Shown here: positions 31,888-40,004 of the stretch, piece by piece
Position numbering within the stretch: the first letter of the stretch is position 1
Layout of the letters: the number at the start of each line of letters is the position of its first letter
Assembly (NCBI GenBank): GCA_036733345.1
Contig: DAINAR010000026.1
Coordinates: forward strand, 1 to 45,292
DNA length: 45,292 nt
From: JAFGMQ01 sp036733345
Lineage (GTDB): Bacteria; Desulfobacterota; DSM-4660; Desulfatiglandales; Desulfatiglandaceae
Direction: 5' to 3'
Program-made: the position numbers and the translations under genes
Notes under the pieces: model-generated
Database searches by the model: none
What the model was told of the DNA's origin: nothing
Seen by the model: the letters and a program-made list of their open reading frames with translations, nothing else

Positions 31888-32436
31888 CTACTGCTTTTGA
31901 GGTTCGCCTATTTTCTTGCGCATAAGCAGATCCAGCTCCATTTCATATTCCCTGGAACCGAGTATCAGGGATTTATTCCTTGCCAGCTGGGCCTTAACCT
32001 CTTCTTCCGCCCTTTCAAACTGAATAACAACCTGGCTGAAAACACTATTTACGACCCTGTATATCTCCAGATCAGTCCCATAAATATCAATCACATTCGG
32101 ATCATCGATCAGGATTTCCATGATATACTGTGTCATGTATAGAGAATATGGATTTGGACGACTCACAAGGTTTCGGATCGGGGCAACAAAATAGTTATGA
32201 TCAAACTCTGAACTGTTCAGGGCCTTTTTAAGACCTTTTAATATGGCTTCAGAAATAGCGGTCGGATTTTCCGTTTCGATAATCCTTTCCATAAGCAGAG
32301 TCTGGGATAACTTCTTGTGAATTTCAGGGAGTTTAAACCTGAAAAACCGCTCACGTTGAAAAGCCAGCTGCTTCTCCTGCCTTTCAATCCGATTCAACAG
32401 CTTGTCCTGAACTCTCCCGGTATTTCTATGTTCCAT
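31888..32436 (-). CDS. Conserved-looking protein of unknown function
   Basis: A 182-residue soluble, mostly helical protein I do not recognise. The N-terminal 35 residues are charged and coiled-coil-like (RVQDKLLNRIERQEKQLAFQ), the middle has RNLVSRPNPYSLYMTQYIME and ILIDDPNVIDIYG, and the C-terminus is a long Glu/Lys-rich helix ending KKIGEPQKQ. No catalytic motif, cysteine pair or membrane segment is visible. It sits between the FmdB-type gene (38 bases away) and fabD (25 bases away) and is surely co-transcribed with them. No clear ribosome site. Confidence 0.7.
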   Translation of the reverse strand: MEHRNTGRVQDKLLNRIERQEKQLAFQRERFFRFKLPEIHKKLSQTLLMERIIETENPTAISEAILKGLKKALNSSEFDHNYFVAPIRNLVSRPNPYSLYMTQYIMEILIDDPNVIDIYGTDLEIYRVVNSVFSQVVIQFERAEEEVKAQLARNKSLILGSREYEMELDLLMRKKIGEPQKQ

Positions 32437-32474
32437 ATATCATTCTATTAAATCAACGAATATTCCTGTCTCTT

Positions 32475-32783
32475 TTACTCCGCTTTATCTGAGGAGGAAT
32501 CTTTCTTGCTCGAAGTTTCTGAGGGAGTTTTTTTATCTATTTTAGAGCTACTGGTATCATTTTTATTTTTATCTCTATTGTTTCCCCTGAAATTAGCTGA
32601 GGTCTTAGAGGCATAATCAGTCACATACCAACCCGATCCTTTAAGATGAAAACTGTTCTGAGATATAACTTTCTTCAGTTTGCCTTTGCAGAATTCACAT
32701 TCCGTAAGCGGCGCATCAGAAAATTTCTGCAGGGCCTCGGTTTGACTGCCGCACTCAGTGCATTCATATTCATAAATTGGCAT
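32475..32783 (-). CDS. FmdB-family zinc-ribbon protein
   Basis: A 102-residue protein starting with the family signature MPIYEYECTECG, then CEFC as the second zinc knuckle, and VISQNSFHLKGSGWYVTDY, the conserved GSGWYxTDY segment. The remainder is a low-complexity Ser/Lys/Asp/Thr tail common in this family. The 'putative regulatory protein, FmdB family' name comes from a formamidase cluster; its molecular role is unknown. ATG 32783 has GGAGG nine bases upstream; the TTG two codons earlier is too close to that site. Confidence 0.92.
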   Translation of the reverse strand: MPIYEYECTECGSQTEALQKFSDAPLTECEFCKGKLKKVISQNSFHLKGSGWYVTDYASKTSANFRGNNRDKNKNDTSSSKIDKKTPSETSSKKDSSSDKAE

Positions 32784-32815
32784 ACTCAATTACCTCCATT
32801 TCTTTGCCAGAAAAA

Positions 32816-33346
32816 TCAACAAACAACCATATCACATATTCTGTGATCTTTATATAGATCAAGGACATATTTCAAATCCGGGATTGATACATTTTCAAGT
32901 ATTTCATAAGTCATTGCATGTACAATCTTTTCTTCGCTGTCTCTTTCTTTATCTGAAACGTCAAATCTCCGGAAAAAATTGCAGAACCTCACTATATGAA
33001 TCAGTTCGTGGGTCAAGATATAGACAAGAAGGGATAAAAGCCGCAACTCGCTATCCCTCCGTAAGGCCTTTATTATCTGATGATCCTGCAGGCAAATAAA
33101 ATAAAAGTCCCGACTTTTTGTCCTGGATTCAAATCCGTCACCTATTCTTGTTCCTTTGTTCAATAATGCAAAGGCATGCCTGCTTATTTCATCGTCTTTA
33201 AGTGAATTAAGGGTCTTTACTTCATACTGATTTCTCTTCCATTGGCTTGAAGAAAACTTGTAAAAATTAGTTGTTGCGTCTTCCGCAATATCAAGGGCAT
33301 CACTCACAACAATAAGATCATGACTTTGAAAGGAACTCACTGCCAT
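32816..33346 (-). CDS. Putative zinc metalloprotease with HELIH motif
   Basis: A 176-residue cytoplasmic protein. The single clear motif is THELIHIVRF, an HExxH zinc site at residues 113-117 preceded by a hydrophobic helix (LRLLSLLVYIL). A plausible third ligand is Glu138 or Glu139 in DSEEKIVHAMTYEIL about 22 residues on, giving a gluzincin- or minigluzincin-like arrangement. I do not recognise the rest. It is the first gene of the operon with the FmdB-like gene, the unknown 182-residue protein and fabD, 32 bases before the FmdB-like gene. A non-proteolytic zinc role remains possible. Confidence 0.65.
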   Translation of the reverse strand: MAVSSFQSHDLIVVSDALDIAEDATTNFYKFSSSQWKRNQYEVKTLNSLKDDEISRHAFALLNKGTRIGDGFESRTKSRDFYFICLQDHQIIKALRRDSELRLLSLLVYILTHELIHIVRFCNFFRRFDVSDKERDSEEKIVHAMTYEILENVSIPDLKYVLDLYKDHRICDMVVC

Positions 33347-33510
33347 TAAATAACCCCGAAATCTTTATTCTGGAATCTTACTTGAAAATGATAAGGCTTG
33401 TTATAGAAATGTCAATCAGGAAAAACAATACCTGAAAGCAATTACTTTACCAGAAAACCTCAACTGATAAAACCCATCATCATTAATCCAGGGATTTAAA
33501 TTGATAGTTA

Positions 33511-33587
33511 TGGTGGCGGTGACTGGATTTGAACCAGTGACTCTACGGATATGAGCCGTATGCTCTGACCAACTGAGCTACACCGCC
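33511..33587 (-). tRNA. tRNA-Met (anticodon CAU)
   Basis: A full cloverleaf can be read on the minus strand. Acceptor GGCGGTG pairs with CACCGCC, D-stem GCTC/GAGC, anticodon stem TACGG/CCGTA around loop CTCATAT (CAU at 33551-33553), T-arm ACTGG-TTCAAAT-CCAGT, discriminator A and an encoded CCA (33511-33513). The first base pair is G-C, so it is not the initiator. Elongator Met is most likely, and the lysidine-modified Ile2 tRNA is the alternative. Confidence 0.95.
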
Positions 33588-33609
33588 ACTTAATCAATAT
33601 TTGCAGTAT

Positions 33610-33637
33610 AAATTATAAAATTCTCATATTTTGTCAA
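33610..33637 (-). promoter_or_regulatory. Candidate promoter of the tRNA gene
   Basis: On the minus strand TTGACA (33632-33637) is followed after 16 bases by TAATTT (33610-33615), about 23 bases before the tRNA 5' end. The -10 box is imperfect. Confidence 0.4.
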
Positions 33638-33914
33638 TGAAATAATTTATCTTCAGACAGGTTTTGCAATTGATTTTGAAACTCACCCTTCTGTTCATAA
33701 TGGCCTCTTAAATACACCATATCAGGCGGCAGGACAATTATCAAACGGATATTGACAGATTGAATAATACCATGTTAACAAAAAAAAATGAAAGCAGGCT
33801 TTATCTGGAAAATGTGTTAGCGATAATCTAATATTCATTATAAGGAATTTCAACTGCCTGTTTTTTTGGAATATTATTAGCATATACTGGCGCTGATATC
33901 CGAAAAAGTGCTTG

Positions 33915-33938
33915 ATATTATTACTCCGGCAATAATAT
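33915..33938. promoter_or_regulatory. Operator-like palindrome upstream of the CxxC protein gene
   Basis: ATATTATT (33915-33922) and AATAATAT (33931-33938) are perfect complements around an eight-base centre, ACTCCGGC. If the duplicated 55 bases and the N-run are collapsed, it lies about 64 bases before the GTG start, a typical repressor position. The remaining spacer 33588-33914 shows no gene. Confidence 0.4.
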
Positions 33939-33954
33939 GTGTCTATGTTGTAAT

Positions 33955-34164
33955 TCCGCCATTTTTATTTCTATTGAATTAAAGGAGGTGCAATAATAAC
34001 GGTGAAAACNNNNNNNNNNNNNNNNNNNNNNNNNNNNNNNNNNNNNNNNNNNNNNNNNNNNNNNNNNNNNNNNNNNNNNNNNNNNNNNNNNNNNNNNNNN
34101 NNNNNNNNNTCCGCCATTTTTATTTCTATTGAATTAAAGGAGGTGCAATAATAACGGTGAAAAC
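33955..34164. other. Assembly gap: 100 N between two identical 55-bp copies
   Basis: Positions 33955-34009 and 34110-34164 are identical over 55 bases, and exactly 100 N (34010-34109) separate them. This is the expected product of joining two contigs that overlap by one k-mer without merging. The true sequence probably lacks both the gap and one copy. It does not interrupt the gene that starts at 34157. Confidence 0.9.
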
Positions 34165-34825
34165 AGATGAAGCATTACCGCGGATTGGAGTTGTCACATC
34201 AAGACAATGCCCTTTCTGTGGACATCATGAAATAGGAATAACAACACAGGATGGCTCTTTTTACCCTTTAAAACCAGGCACACTGGTTCAGGCCATGGAA
34301 CCCGGGCCTGCGATGGGTCCTGCCTTAAGTGAAATTGGAATACATTCAAAGGATATCACTCAGGAACCAGAAGATGAATTAAGGCTGAGACCATGGGTGC
34401 CCGGGCCGGTAAAGGGAGATAAATCTCTCAGATTAAAATATGGTGTCATGGTCGAAGAAAATATTGATACCAATAAAGTGGACGGAACTATTTATCAAAG
34501 AGCTTTTCTGCTGAAATTACAAAACCTTATTGACAAAGAAATTTATACCCCCCTGCCGGTTATATTGGACCGCTTTTTCAGCACACCTCACCTTGCTTCA
34601 GGCAATTCTGAAAATATCTCCCTTGCAATGTGGCAGGAACTGGAAGAAATCAGGGAACCGGTCGAACTTGTAAAGGCCTGGCTGGAAAGCCCTGGCGATG
34701 AGCAGCTCAATATAATGCTGAAACCTTATTCAAAAAACGATATTGCTTCCAAGCCGGTAAGTGACGAGGAATTTATAAAAGAGATGGAGGAATTATCTCT
34801 GGAAGAATTCCTTGAGTTGCTTTAG
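34157..34825 (+). CDS. Protein of unknown function with N-terminal CxxC knuckle
   Basis: A 222-residue soluble protein I do not recognise. It begins IGVVTSRQCPFCGHHEIGIT, one CxxC zinc-knuckle-like motif without a visible partner, and continues with a Pro/Gly-rich stretch (YPLKPGTLVQAMEPGPAMGP). A mixed region follows (LRLKYGVMVEENIDTNK), then an acidic helical C-terminus (EFIKEMEELSLEEFLELL). No membrane segment. The start is GTG, with AAAGGAGGTG (34135-34144) upstream. A copy of that site and start also lies before the gap, from the duplicated 55 bases. It converges on etfA. Confidence 0.7.
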   Translation: MKTDEALPRIGVVTSRQCPFCGHHEIGITTQDGSFYPLKPGTLVQAMEPGPAMGPALSEIGIHSKDITQEPEDELRLRPWVPGPVKGDKSLRLKYGVMVEENIDTNKVDGTIYQRAFLLKLQNLIDKEIYTPLPVILDRFFSTPHLASGNSENISLAMWQELEEIREPVELVKAWLESPGDEQLNIMLKPYSKNDIASKPVSDEEFIKEMEELSLEEFLELL

Positions 34826-34916
34826 ACAGAAAGCAGTATCCAGACTGTCAGGCTTAGAGACCTGTTTCAGCTTAGGCCTTTAATACATGTTTAATGCATA
34901 ATGTTTGTGCTGTTCC

Positions 34917-34956
34917 GGGTTGCGTGCTCCAGTAACGATCCTTGTACACGCAACCC
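34917..34956. terminator. Hairpin between convergent genes
   Basis: GGGTTGCGTG (34917-34926) pairs perfectly with CACGCAACCC (34947-34956) over a 20-base loop. TGTTC before it and GAACA after it can extend the stem past a small bulge. It sits between the ends of the unknown CxxC gene and etfA, so it may end transcription from both sides. There is no U-run, so intrinsic termination is not certain. Confidence 0.5.
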
Positions 34957-35023
34957 ATGAACAAACAGTCAATATTGTCTGACAGTTTCAGTTTTTAAAT
35001 TGTTATCTGCCATTTAATACTTA

Positions 35024-36007
35024 TTAAGCAAACTTCTTTGCTTCTTCGGTCAGGGCAGGAACTACTTCAAAAAGATCTCCTACTATACCGTAATCTGACT
35101 TCTGGAAAATCGCAGCATCAGGATCCTTGTTGATTGCAACAACGACCTTCGAAGTACTCATGCCTGCCATGTGCTGAATTGCACCGGATATACCGCATGC
35201 TATATAGAGGTTGGGTGAAACAACTTTTCCTGTCTGCCCAACCTGGTCTGGATGGGGCCTCCATCCTTCATCCACAGCAGATCTTGAAGCTCCCACACTT
35301 GCGCCAATAACGTCGGCCAGATCTTCCAGCACCTTGAATCCATCGGCGCTTTTCACACCACGACCACCGGAAACAATTTTATCTGCCTCGGTAAGGTCAA
35401 CCTTACCGCTCTCATCTTTAATAGCCTCTACCACTTTGGTTTTAATCTGGCTGTCGTCAAGGCTGAAAGAGGCGTCAACAACCTGCGCCGTCCTGGATGT
35501 GTCGGGTGCATTGATCGGCATAACATTCGGTCTTGCAGTCGCCATCTGGGGCCAGCTGTTTTCATAAGTAACCTTGGCATAAGCCTTTCCTGCATAGATA
35601 GGTCTGATTGCAACAAGATTGCCGTTTTCAACTGAAAATGCCGTGCAGTCCTGAGCCATGGCAACATCAAGGCTGGCGGCCAGCCTTGCGGATAAATCCT
35701 TTCCCTCGACAGAAGACCCGAGCAAAATCACTGCCGGTTCCTCGGCCTTTGCCAACTGTGAAATAACTGCTACGTAAGCATCTGTGGTGTAAGTTCCAAG
35801 CTTTGGATCATCAGCCACCAGAACTTTATCAGCGCCATAATGCGCAAAGTCCGCTGCCTTTTCTTTAATATTGGAGCCGAGCAACACGACTGTCAGTTCC
35901 TGACCCATGGCATCAGCTATACGTCTTCCTTCACTGATGATCTCATAGGTAACTTTTCGAATCTCTCCTTCTCTCTGCTCAGCTATTGTCCATACTCCCT
36001 GTGCCAT
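35024..36007 (-). CDS. etfA: Electron transfer flavoprotein, alpha subunit
   Basis: A 327-residue FAD-binding subunit. The C-terminal FAD domain has IVSGGRGVKS, GASVGASRSAVDEGW, the conserved QVGQTGKVVSPNLYIACGIS, GAIQHMAGM and VVVAINKDPDAAIF. With EtfB it accepts electrons from acyl-CoA and related dehydrogenases and passes them to the quinone pool or, in bifurcating types, to ferredoxin. The N-terminus lacks ferredoxin motifs, so it is the short form. It follows etfB by 115 bases, with AGGAGA before ATG. No dehydrogenase or quinone reductase is adjacent. Confidence 0.96.
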   Translation of the reverse strand: MAQGVWTIAEQREGEIRKVTYEIISEGRRIADAMGQELTVVLLGSNIKEKAADFAHYGADKVLVADDPKLGTYTTDAYVAVISQLAKAEEPAVILLGSSVEGKDLSARLAASLDVAMAQDCTAFSVENGNLVAIRPIYAGKAYAKVTYENSWPQMATARPNVMPINAPDTSRTAQVVDASFSLDDSQIKTKVVEAIKDESGKVDLTEADKIVSGGRGVKSADGFKVLEDLADVIGASVGASRSAVDEGWRPHPDQVGQTGKVVSPNLYIACGISGAIQHMAGMSTSKVVVAINKDPDAAIFQKSDYGIVGDLFEVVPALTEEAKKFA

Positions 36008-36122
36008 TATATATATCTCCTCATAAATTGATTACGTTTTTAAAATGCTATTCATGTTCAATTGAGTTTAACAGATTCGTCAAATAGACGAAAAAACTCA
36101 AATAACAAAGGAAATAAGTCCG

Positions 36123-36917
36123 CTAAATAGCTTTTGCCTCCTCATGGAGCAGTTTCGCCAACTCCGCAGCCTTTGCCTGAGGTGTATCCCCTTCAATAAT
36201 CTTTCCTGCGGCCCTTTCTGGTGGTGATGTCAATTCCACTACTTTAAGCTTTCTTGCACCAGCTCCGAAATCAGCAGGGTTGAGTCCGATATCTGAGAGG
36301 CTTTTTTCCTCAAGAGGTTTTTTCTTTGCCTTCATTATCCCTGGGAGAGAAGCGTATCTCGGCTCATTCAATCCCTTTTGAGTGGTAATAAGAACCGGCA
36401 GAGCCGACTCGATCACAAGTGTCTGACCCTCAACAAGCCTGTGAGTTTTCACTGACTTTCCATCATCCGCCGCTTCCAGTTTCTCAACCAGACAAACGCT
36501 CGGAATCCCCAAGAACTCAGCAACACTCGATCCTACAAGGCCAAGGTCCTCATCAACTCCACGCTGGCCGGCAAAAATAATGTCATATGGAAGGTCTTTA
36601 ATTACAGCTGCCAGGGCCTTTGATACTGCAAGAGAATCACTTCCTTCTGCGGCATCGTCAACGACAAGTATACCCTTGTCAGCACCCATGGCAAGTGCGG
36701 TTCGGATTGAATCCGTAACCCTTTTGGGTCCAAGACCCACAACAGTAACCTCGCCTCCGAATTTTTCCTTAAGACGAAGTGCCTCTTCCACACCATATTC
36801 ATCATACGGATTCATGACCCATTTGATGTCACTGGTCATAATTGACTTTGCATCAGATGCAATCTTTATTTGGGCCTCTGTATCAGGCACCTGTTTTAAA
36901 CAAACAATAATATTCAC
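36123..36917 (-). CDS. etfB: Electron transfer flavoprotein, beta subunit
   Basis: A 264-residue partner of EtfA that binds AMP or a second FAD. It has IIVCLKQVPDTEAQIKI, NPYDEYGVEEALRLKEKFGG, LAMGADKGILV and DIIFAGQRGVDEDLGLVGSS. The C-terminus ends with the amphipathic recognition-loop region and helix (AKAAELAKLLHEEAKAI). The start is GTG 36917 with AAAGGAG six bases upstream. The 596-base spacer before it also contains the receiver gene's promoter. Whether this ETF bifurcates cannot be decided from motifs I can read. Confidence 0.96.
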   Translation of the reverse strand: MNIIVCLKQVPDTEAQIKIASDAKSIMTSDIKWVMNPYDEYGVEEALRLKEKFGGEVTVVGLGPKRVTDSIRTALAMGADKGILVVDDAAEGSDSLAVSKALAAVIKDLPYDIIFAGQRGVDEDLGLVGSSVAEFLGIPSVCLVEKLEAADDGKSVKTHRLVEGQTLVIESALPVLITTQKGLNEPRYASLPGIMKAKKKPLEEKSLSDIGLNPADFGAGARKLKVVELTSPPERAAGKIIEGDTPQAKAAELAKLLHEEAKAI

Positions 36918-37359
36918 GTTACACTCCTTTCACCTGTTGATTTTGACAGCGAAATAACTGCACTGCCACATACGGTAATTAAGTTAATCTAATTTTTTAT
37001 GCCCTGAAACTAATAATATGCAGGATACACCAATTAAATTTCATTCGTGTTCTAATATCATACTTGATTATGTCTTGACAATACCAAAAATGCATATTCC
37101 CTGATGCAAAATTTCTGGTATCATCGCATTCAAACTGTGTCAAGTTTTTTCATAAATTTCAAAGAATTCAGGTTTACAGTTTCCCCCATGACTTAATTAT
37201 ATGAAAAAGCTTATTGTGAATTTTAAGATGTTTTTAGAACAAAGATGTGTGTGTTTAAATTAATAAATCCTTCATAGCGCCTGAAGGCATTCAAGTTTTA
37301 AGGTTTCAGCATAAATAAGGATTTATCCCCAAAAATAATAAATCAGGGAGGTTTTACTC
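36918..37359. other. Intergenic region between etfB and the receiver gene
   Basis: AT-rich spacer between divergent genes, with no gene. It holds TGCAT/ATGCA and other small inverted repeats but no unambiguous etf promoter. The right part carries the receiver gene's promoter, described separately. Confidence 0.45.
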
Positions 37360-37388
37360 TTGACAAGGCAATAATGCTTACCTATAAA
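37360..37388 (+). promoter_or_regulatory. Near-consensus sigma-70 promoter for the receiver gene
   Basis: TTGACA (37360-37365), a 17-base spacer and TATAAA (37383-37388). The expected transcript has a leader of about 120 bases before ATG 37514. A match this close suggests strong or basal expression. Confidence 0.7.
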
Positions 37389-37475
37389 TCATAAACTGAT
37401 CACAATATCTTTTCTAAAGTTGAATGGAATTTTTAAATTTTTAATGATTTGTTTCCCTTTAGTTTATTAAACTTT

Positions 37476-37492
37476 AAAGGGGCAGCCCCTTT
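37476..37492 (+). promoter_or_regulatory. Leader hairpin before the receiver gene
   Basis: AAAGGGG (37476-37482) and CCCCTTT (37486-37492) form a perfect seven-base stem with a CAG loop, ending eight bases before the AAGGAGG ribosome site. Too short a U-tail for a terminator; it may shield the 5' end or modulate translation. Confidence 0.5.
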
Positions 37493-37513
37493 CTCGAATA
37501 AGGAGGACCAAAT

Positions 37514-38068
37514 ATGTCTGAAAAAAAATCCTATCTTAAAGGAATTAAAATTTTGGCTGTAGATGATGAGCAAGACGTTCTCGATACTATTAAGGATGTA
37601 CTGGAAGATTCCGTTGTCGAAGTGGCTGTGGACTTTAAAACCGCTTTAGAAAAGATAAATGTGCATAAATATGATTTAGCCATTCTTGATATTATGGGGG
37701 TTGACGGCCTGAACATTCTGGAAAAGACTGTAGCAAAAGACATACCAACTGTCATGCTGACAGCCCATGCGCTCAATCCGGAAACCCTCCTCGCGTCTAT
37801 CGCAAAAGGCGCAATTTCTTTTCTGCCCAAAGAGAAGCTTGCAGACCTCGATCAGATTTTAAATCAAATTATGGCCGCACATCACACCGGGAAAGCTACA
37901 TGGAAACTGCTTTTTGATGAATTGGGCGAATTTTTTAATGAAAAATTCGGTCCAGGCTGGAAAGAAAAGGAAAAAGATTTCTGGTCAGAGTTCAGCCGCA
38001 CATATTACGTAAGCAAAGGTATACAAAGCAGACTGCTTCATAATAAAAAAGTAATATCTGGTGTTTAA
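37514..38068 (+). CDS. Stand-alone CheY-like response regulator with C-terminal extension
   Basis: A 184-residue receiver protein. The acidic pair is Asp17/Asp18 (LAVDDEQDVL), the phosphoacceptor Asp59 (AILDIMGVDG), then Thr83 (MLTAH) and Lys106 (FLPKEKLA), so the phosphorylation site is complete. After about residue 120 there is a 60-residue helical extension (LLFDELGEFFNEKFGPGWKE) and no DNA-binding, GGDEF or kinase domain, so output is by protein contact. AAGGAGG precedes ATG. No kinase is adjacent; the next gene is the TRAP binding protein. Confidence 0.9.
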   Translation: MSEKKSYLKGIKILAVDDEQDVLDTIKDVLEDSVVEVAVDFKTALEKINVHKYDLAILDIMGVDGLNILEKTVAKDIPTVMLTAHALNPETLLASIAKGAISFLPKEKLADLDQILNQIMAAHHTGKATWKLLFDELGEFFNEKFGPGWKEKEKDFWSEFSRTYYVSKGIQSRLLHNKKVISGV

Positions 38069-38287
38069 AAGGCTAATAAAGTAAAGGGAAATCCACTGAA
38101 TCCTGATTTAAACTGTGTGTAAAAAATATGAGCTAAAGTTCTTGACAAAAACCACGATTTCTGAGTAAGTAATACACATATATCAGCATATAAAATGGGA
38201 AAGAGAGCATTTTTTTAACTCTTTAAATAATAGTAGAGGCAAAAGGACAGCAGTTTTTTAACTCTAACAGAAAGAAAGGAGTATGAG

Positions 38288-39373
38288 ATGCGTATGAGAA
38301 AGATTGGTATTTCCCTGGTAATGTGTGTGGTGGCGTTTTTTTTCATTTTCGGTATGGCCTGGGCCAAAGCTCCTTCCCTGGATGCATGGAAACCAGCCTT
38401 TGATCCTTCAACTGCAAAGTACAAATGTATTGTTTCAAATGTTTCCCACCCGGTATTAAAAGGCACCTATACCGGCTTTGCTATCCGGGATGAACTGTGG
38501 AAGCGCACTAATGGCCAGATATATGTTGACTACAAGCCATTCTGCATGCTTGGTGGAGAGGTCGAGGTGCTGAACCAGCTGCAGATGGGCGCTATTCAAG
38601 GTATGCTTGTCAGCTCGGTTGCCTCAACAAATTTGGGCCCCAGGTTCGGACTCGTCAATCTTCCATTTCTTATTGACTCCTTTGATAAGTTAGACAAATT
38701 TACCAAAAGCGGAAAACTCTACGATCATTTTCTGATGGCAATGGACCATCAGGGCATAACCGGCATCGATATAAGCAGCTATGGTAATTACGGTTGGGCA
38801 ACCACCATACCGGTACGGAACATTGAAGATGCAAAAAAAGTCAAATTCCGCATTGCAGAGGCGGCGGTTAATAAAATGACTTATGAGGCATGGGACCTTA
38901 ACAGGGTAGTCATGCCCTGGCCGGATGTTCCCGTGGCACTCAAACAGGGCGTTATTACAGGCCTGGATCATACCCTCACAGTATGCCATGTCACGAAAAA
39001 ATTTGAGGTCGCGAAGTACTATACCCGCCTTAATTATGCAATGGGCCTCTTTATAAACATCTTTAACACTGCATGGCTGAAAAGCCTTCCTGCTGACCTG
39101 CAGAAAACCTTTGTAGAGGTTGTTCATGATATGTGCGCAAAATACCGTGCACTTGATGTGACTCATGAAGCAGAATGTATTGCAGAAGCCAAGGAAAAAT
39201 ACGGCGTCACATTTTATGAACTGTCTGACGCTGATATCGAAACATTGAGAAAAGCTTCAAACACAGTCCATGAAAGTTATGCCAAGGAAATCAACAAGCT
39301 GTACCCGGGAGATAAATATCGTCCTGACAATTATCTTGCAGAGGTACAAGCCTACATGGGATATAAACCATAA
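38288..39373 (+). CDS. dctP: TRAP transporter substrate-binding protein (DctP family)
   Basis: A 361-residue periplasmic binding protein with a signal peptide (RKIGISLVMCVVAFFFIFGM, cleavage after AWA near residue 26). Features fitting the DctP fold are ELWKRTNGQIYVDYKPF, GGEVEVLNQLQMGAIQGML, FGLVNLPFLIDSFDKLD and the AWDLNRVVMPWPDVPVAL core that contacts the ligand carboxylate. TRAP systems take up carboxylates with an ion gradient. An Arg-based carboxylate site (VKFRIAE) is visible near residue 180. GGAG precedes the start. It is the first gene of the transporter operon. Confidence 0.93.
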   Translation: MRMRKIGISLVMCVVAFFFIFGMAWAKAPSLDAWKPAFDPSTAKYKCIVSNVSHPVLKGTYTGFAIRDELWKRTNGQIYVDYKPFCMLGGEVEVLNQLQMGAIQGMLVSSVASTNLGPRFGLVNLPFLIDSFDKLDKFTKSGKLYDHFLMAMDHQGITGIDISSYGNYGWATTIPVRNIEDAKKVKFRIAEAAVNKMTYEAWDLNRVVMPWPDVPVALKQGVITGLDHTLTVCHVTKKFEVAKYYTRLNYAMGLFINIFNTAWLKSLPADLQKTFVEVVHDMCAKYRALDVTHEAECIAEAKEKYGVTFYELSDADIETLRKASNTVHESYAKEINKLYPGDKYRPDNYLAEVQAYMGYKP

Positions 39374-39394
39374 AATCAAATATGCATAAGCAGT

Positions 39395-39424
39395 GAGAGG
39401 GGTTTAACTAAGCAAACCCCTCTC
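39395..39424 (+). terminator. Intercistronic hairpin between dctP and dctQ
   Basis: GAGAGGGGTTT (39395-39405) pairs perfectly with AAACCCCTCTC (39414-39424) around an eight-base loop, within the 76-base spacer. The tail is only weakly U-rich. It probably causes partial termination or protects the upstream mRNA, so the binding protein is made in excess over the membrane subunits. Confidence 0.65.
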
Positions 39425-39449
39425 CGCTTTCTATCAAAAAGAGGTGCCT

Positions 39450-39953
39450 ATGTTTTTCAAGATATTGAATATTCTTGATAAGATACTGAGCTTTATCGAG
39501 GAATGGTCGCTTTTTGTGGCGACCATGGCTGCGCTTCTGGCACTGTTCGTAAATGTCGTTCTGAGATATGGCTTTCATTCAGGTCTTGCCTGGTCTGAAG
39601 AACTTGTAAGGGAGGTTGTTATATTAACTACCTTTTTTGGTTGCAGTGCTGCTATAAAGGCCCGATCCATGATAAAGATCGATGCCCTGGTACAGATTGT
39701 TCCAAAGCTCAGGGTCCCATTAACATTTTTCAGTAATCTTGTCGTCTTTATATTCGCTATAATGATGATCTATTACGGATGGCAAATGGCCGCACTTCAG
39801 GTGGCGACCTTTCAAAAAACCATCATAATGGAAATCCCTCTCGTTTTCCTGTATGCCATATTGCCGGCAATGGGAATCGGGATGTTTATAAGAACTGTTC
39901 AGGTTGTCTATCAGGATATACAGGATTTAAAATCCAAATCCAATGCTGCTTAG
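39450..39953 (+). CDS. dctQ: TRAP transporter small permease (DctQ family)
   Basis: A 167-residue membrane protein with four predicted transmembrane segments. WSLFVATMAALLALFVNVVL is the first, followed by the family motif LRYGFHSGLAWSEELVRE, then LVVFIFAIMMIYYGWQMA and a final PLVFLYAILPAMGIGMFI. It pairs with DctM. ATG 39450 has AGAGGTG upstream; a GTG two codons earlier overlaps that site. Confidence 0.92.
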   Translation: MFFKILNILDKILSFIEEWSLFVATMAALLALFVNVVLRYGFHSGLAWSEELVREVVILTTFFGCSAAIKARSMIKIDALVQIVPKLRVPLTFFSNLVVFIFAIMMIYYGWQMAALQVATFQKTIIMEIPLVFLYAILPAMGIGMFIRTVQVVYQDIQDLKSKSNAA

Positions 39954-40004
39954 ATATATTTCTCACCCATATATATTGATTGATATGCGGAGGCAAAATA
40001 CAAC

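Noticed and set aside
33955..34164. Direct 55-base repeat as a transposon target duplication or recombination site
   Set aside because: The exact 100-N run between identical contig ends fits scaffolding much better.
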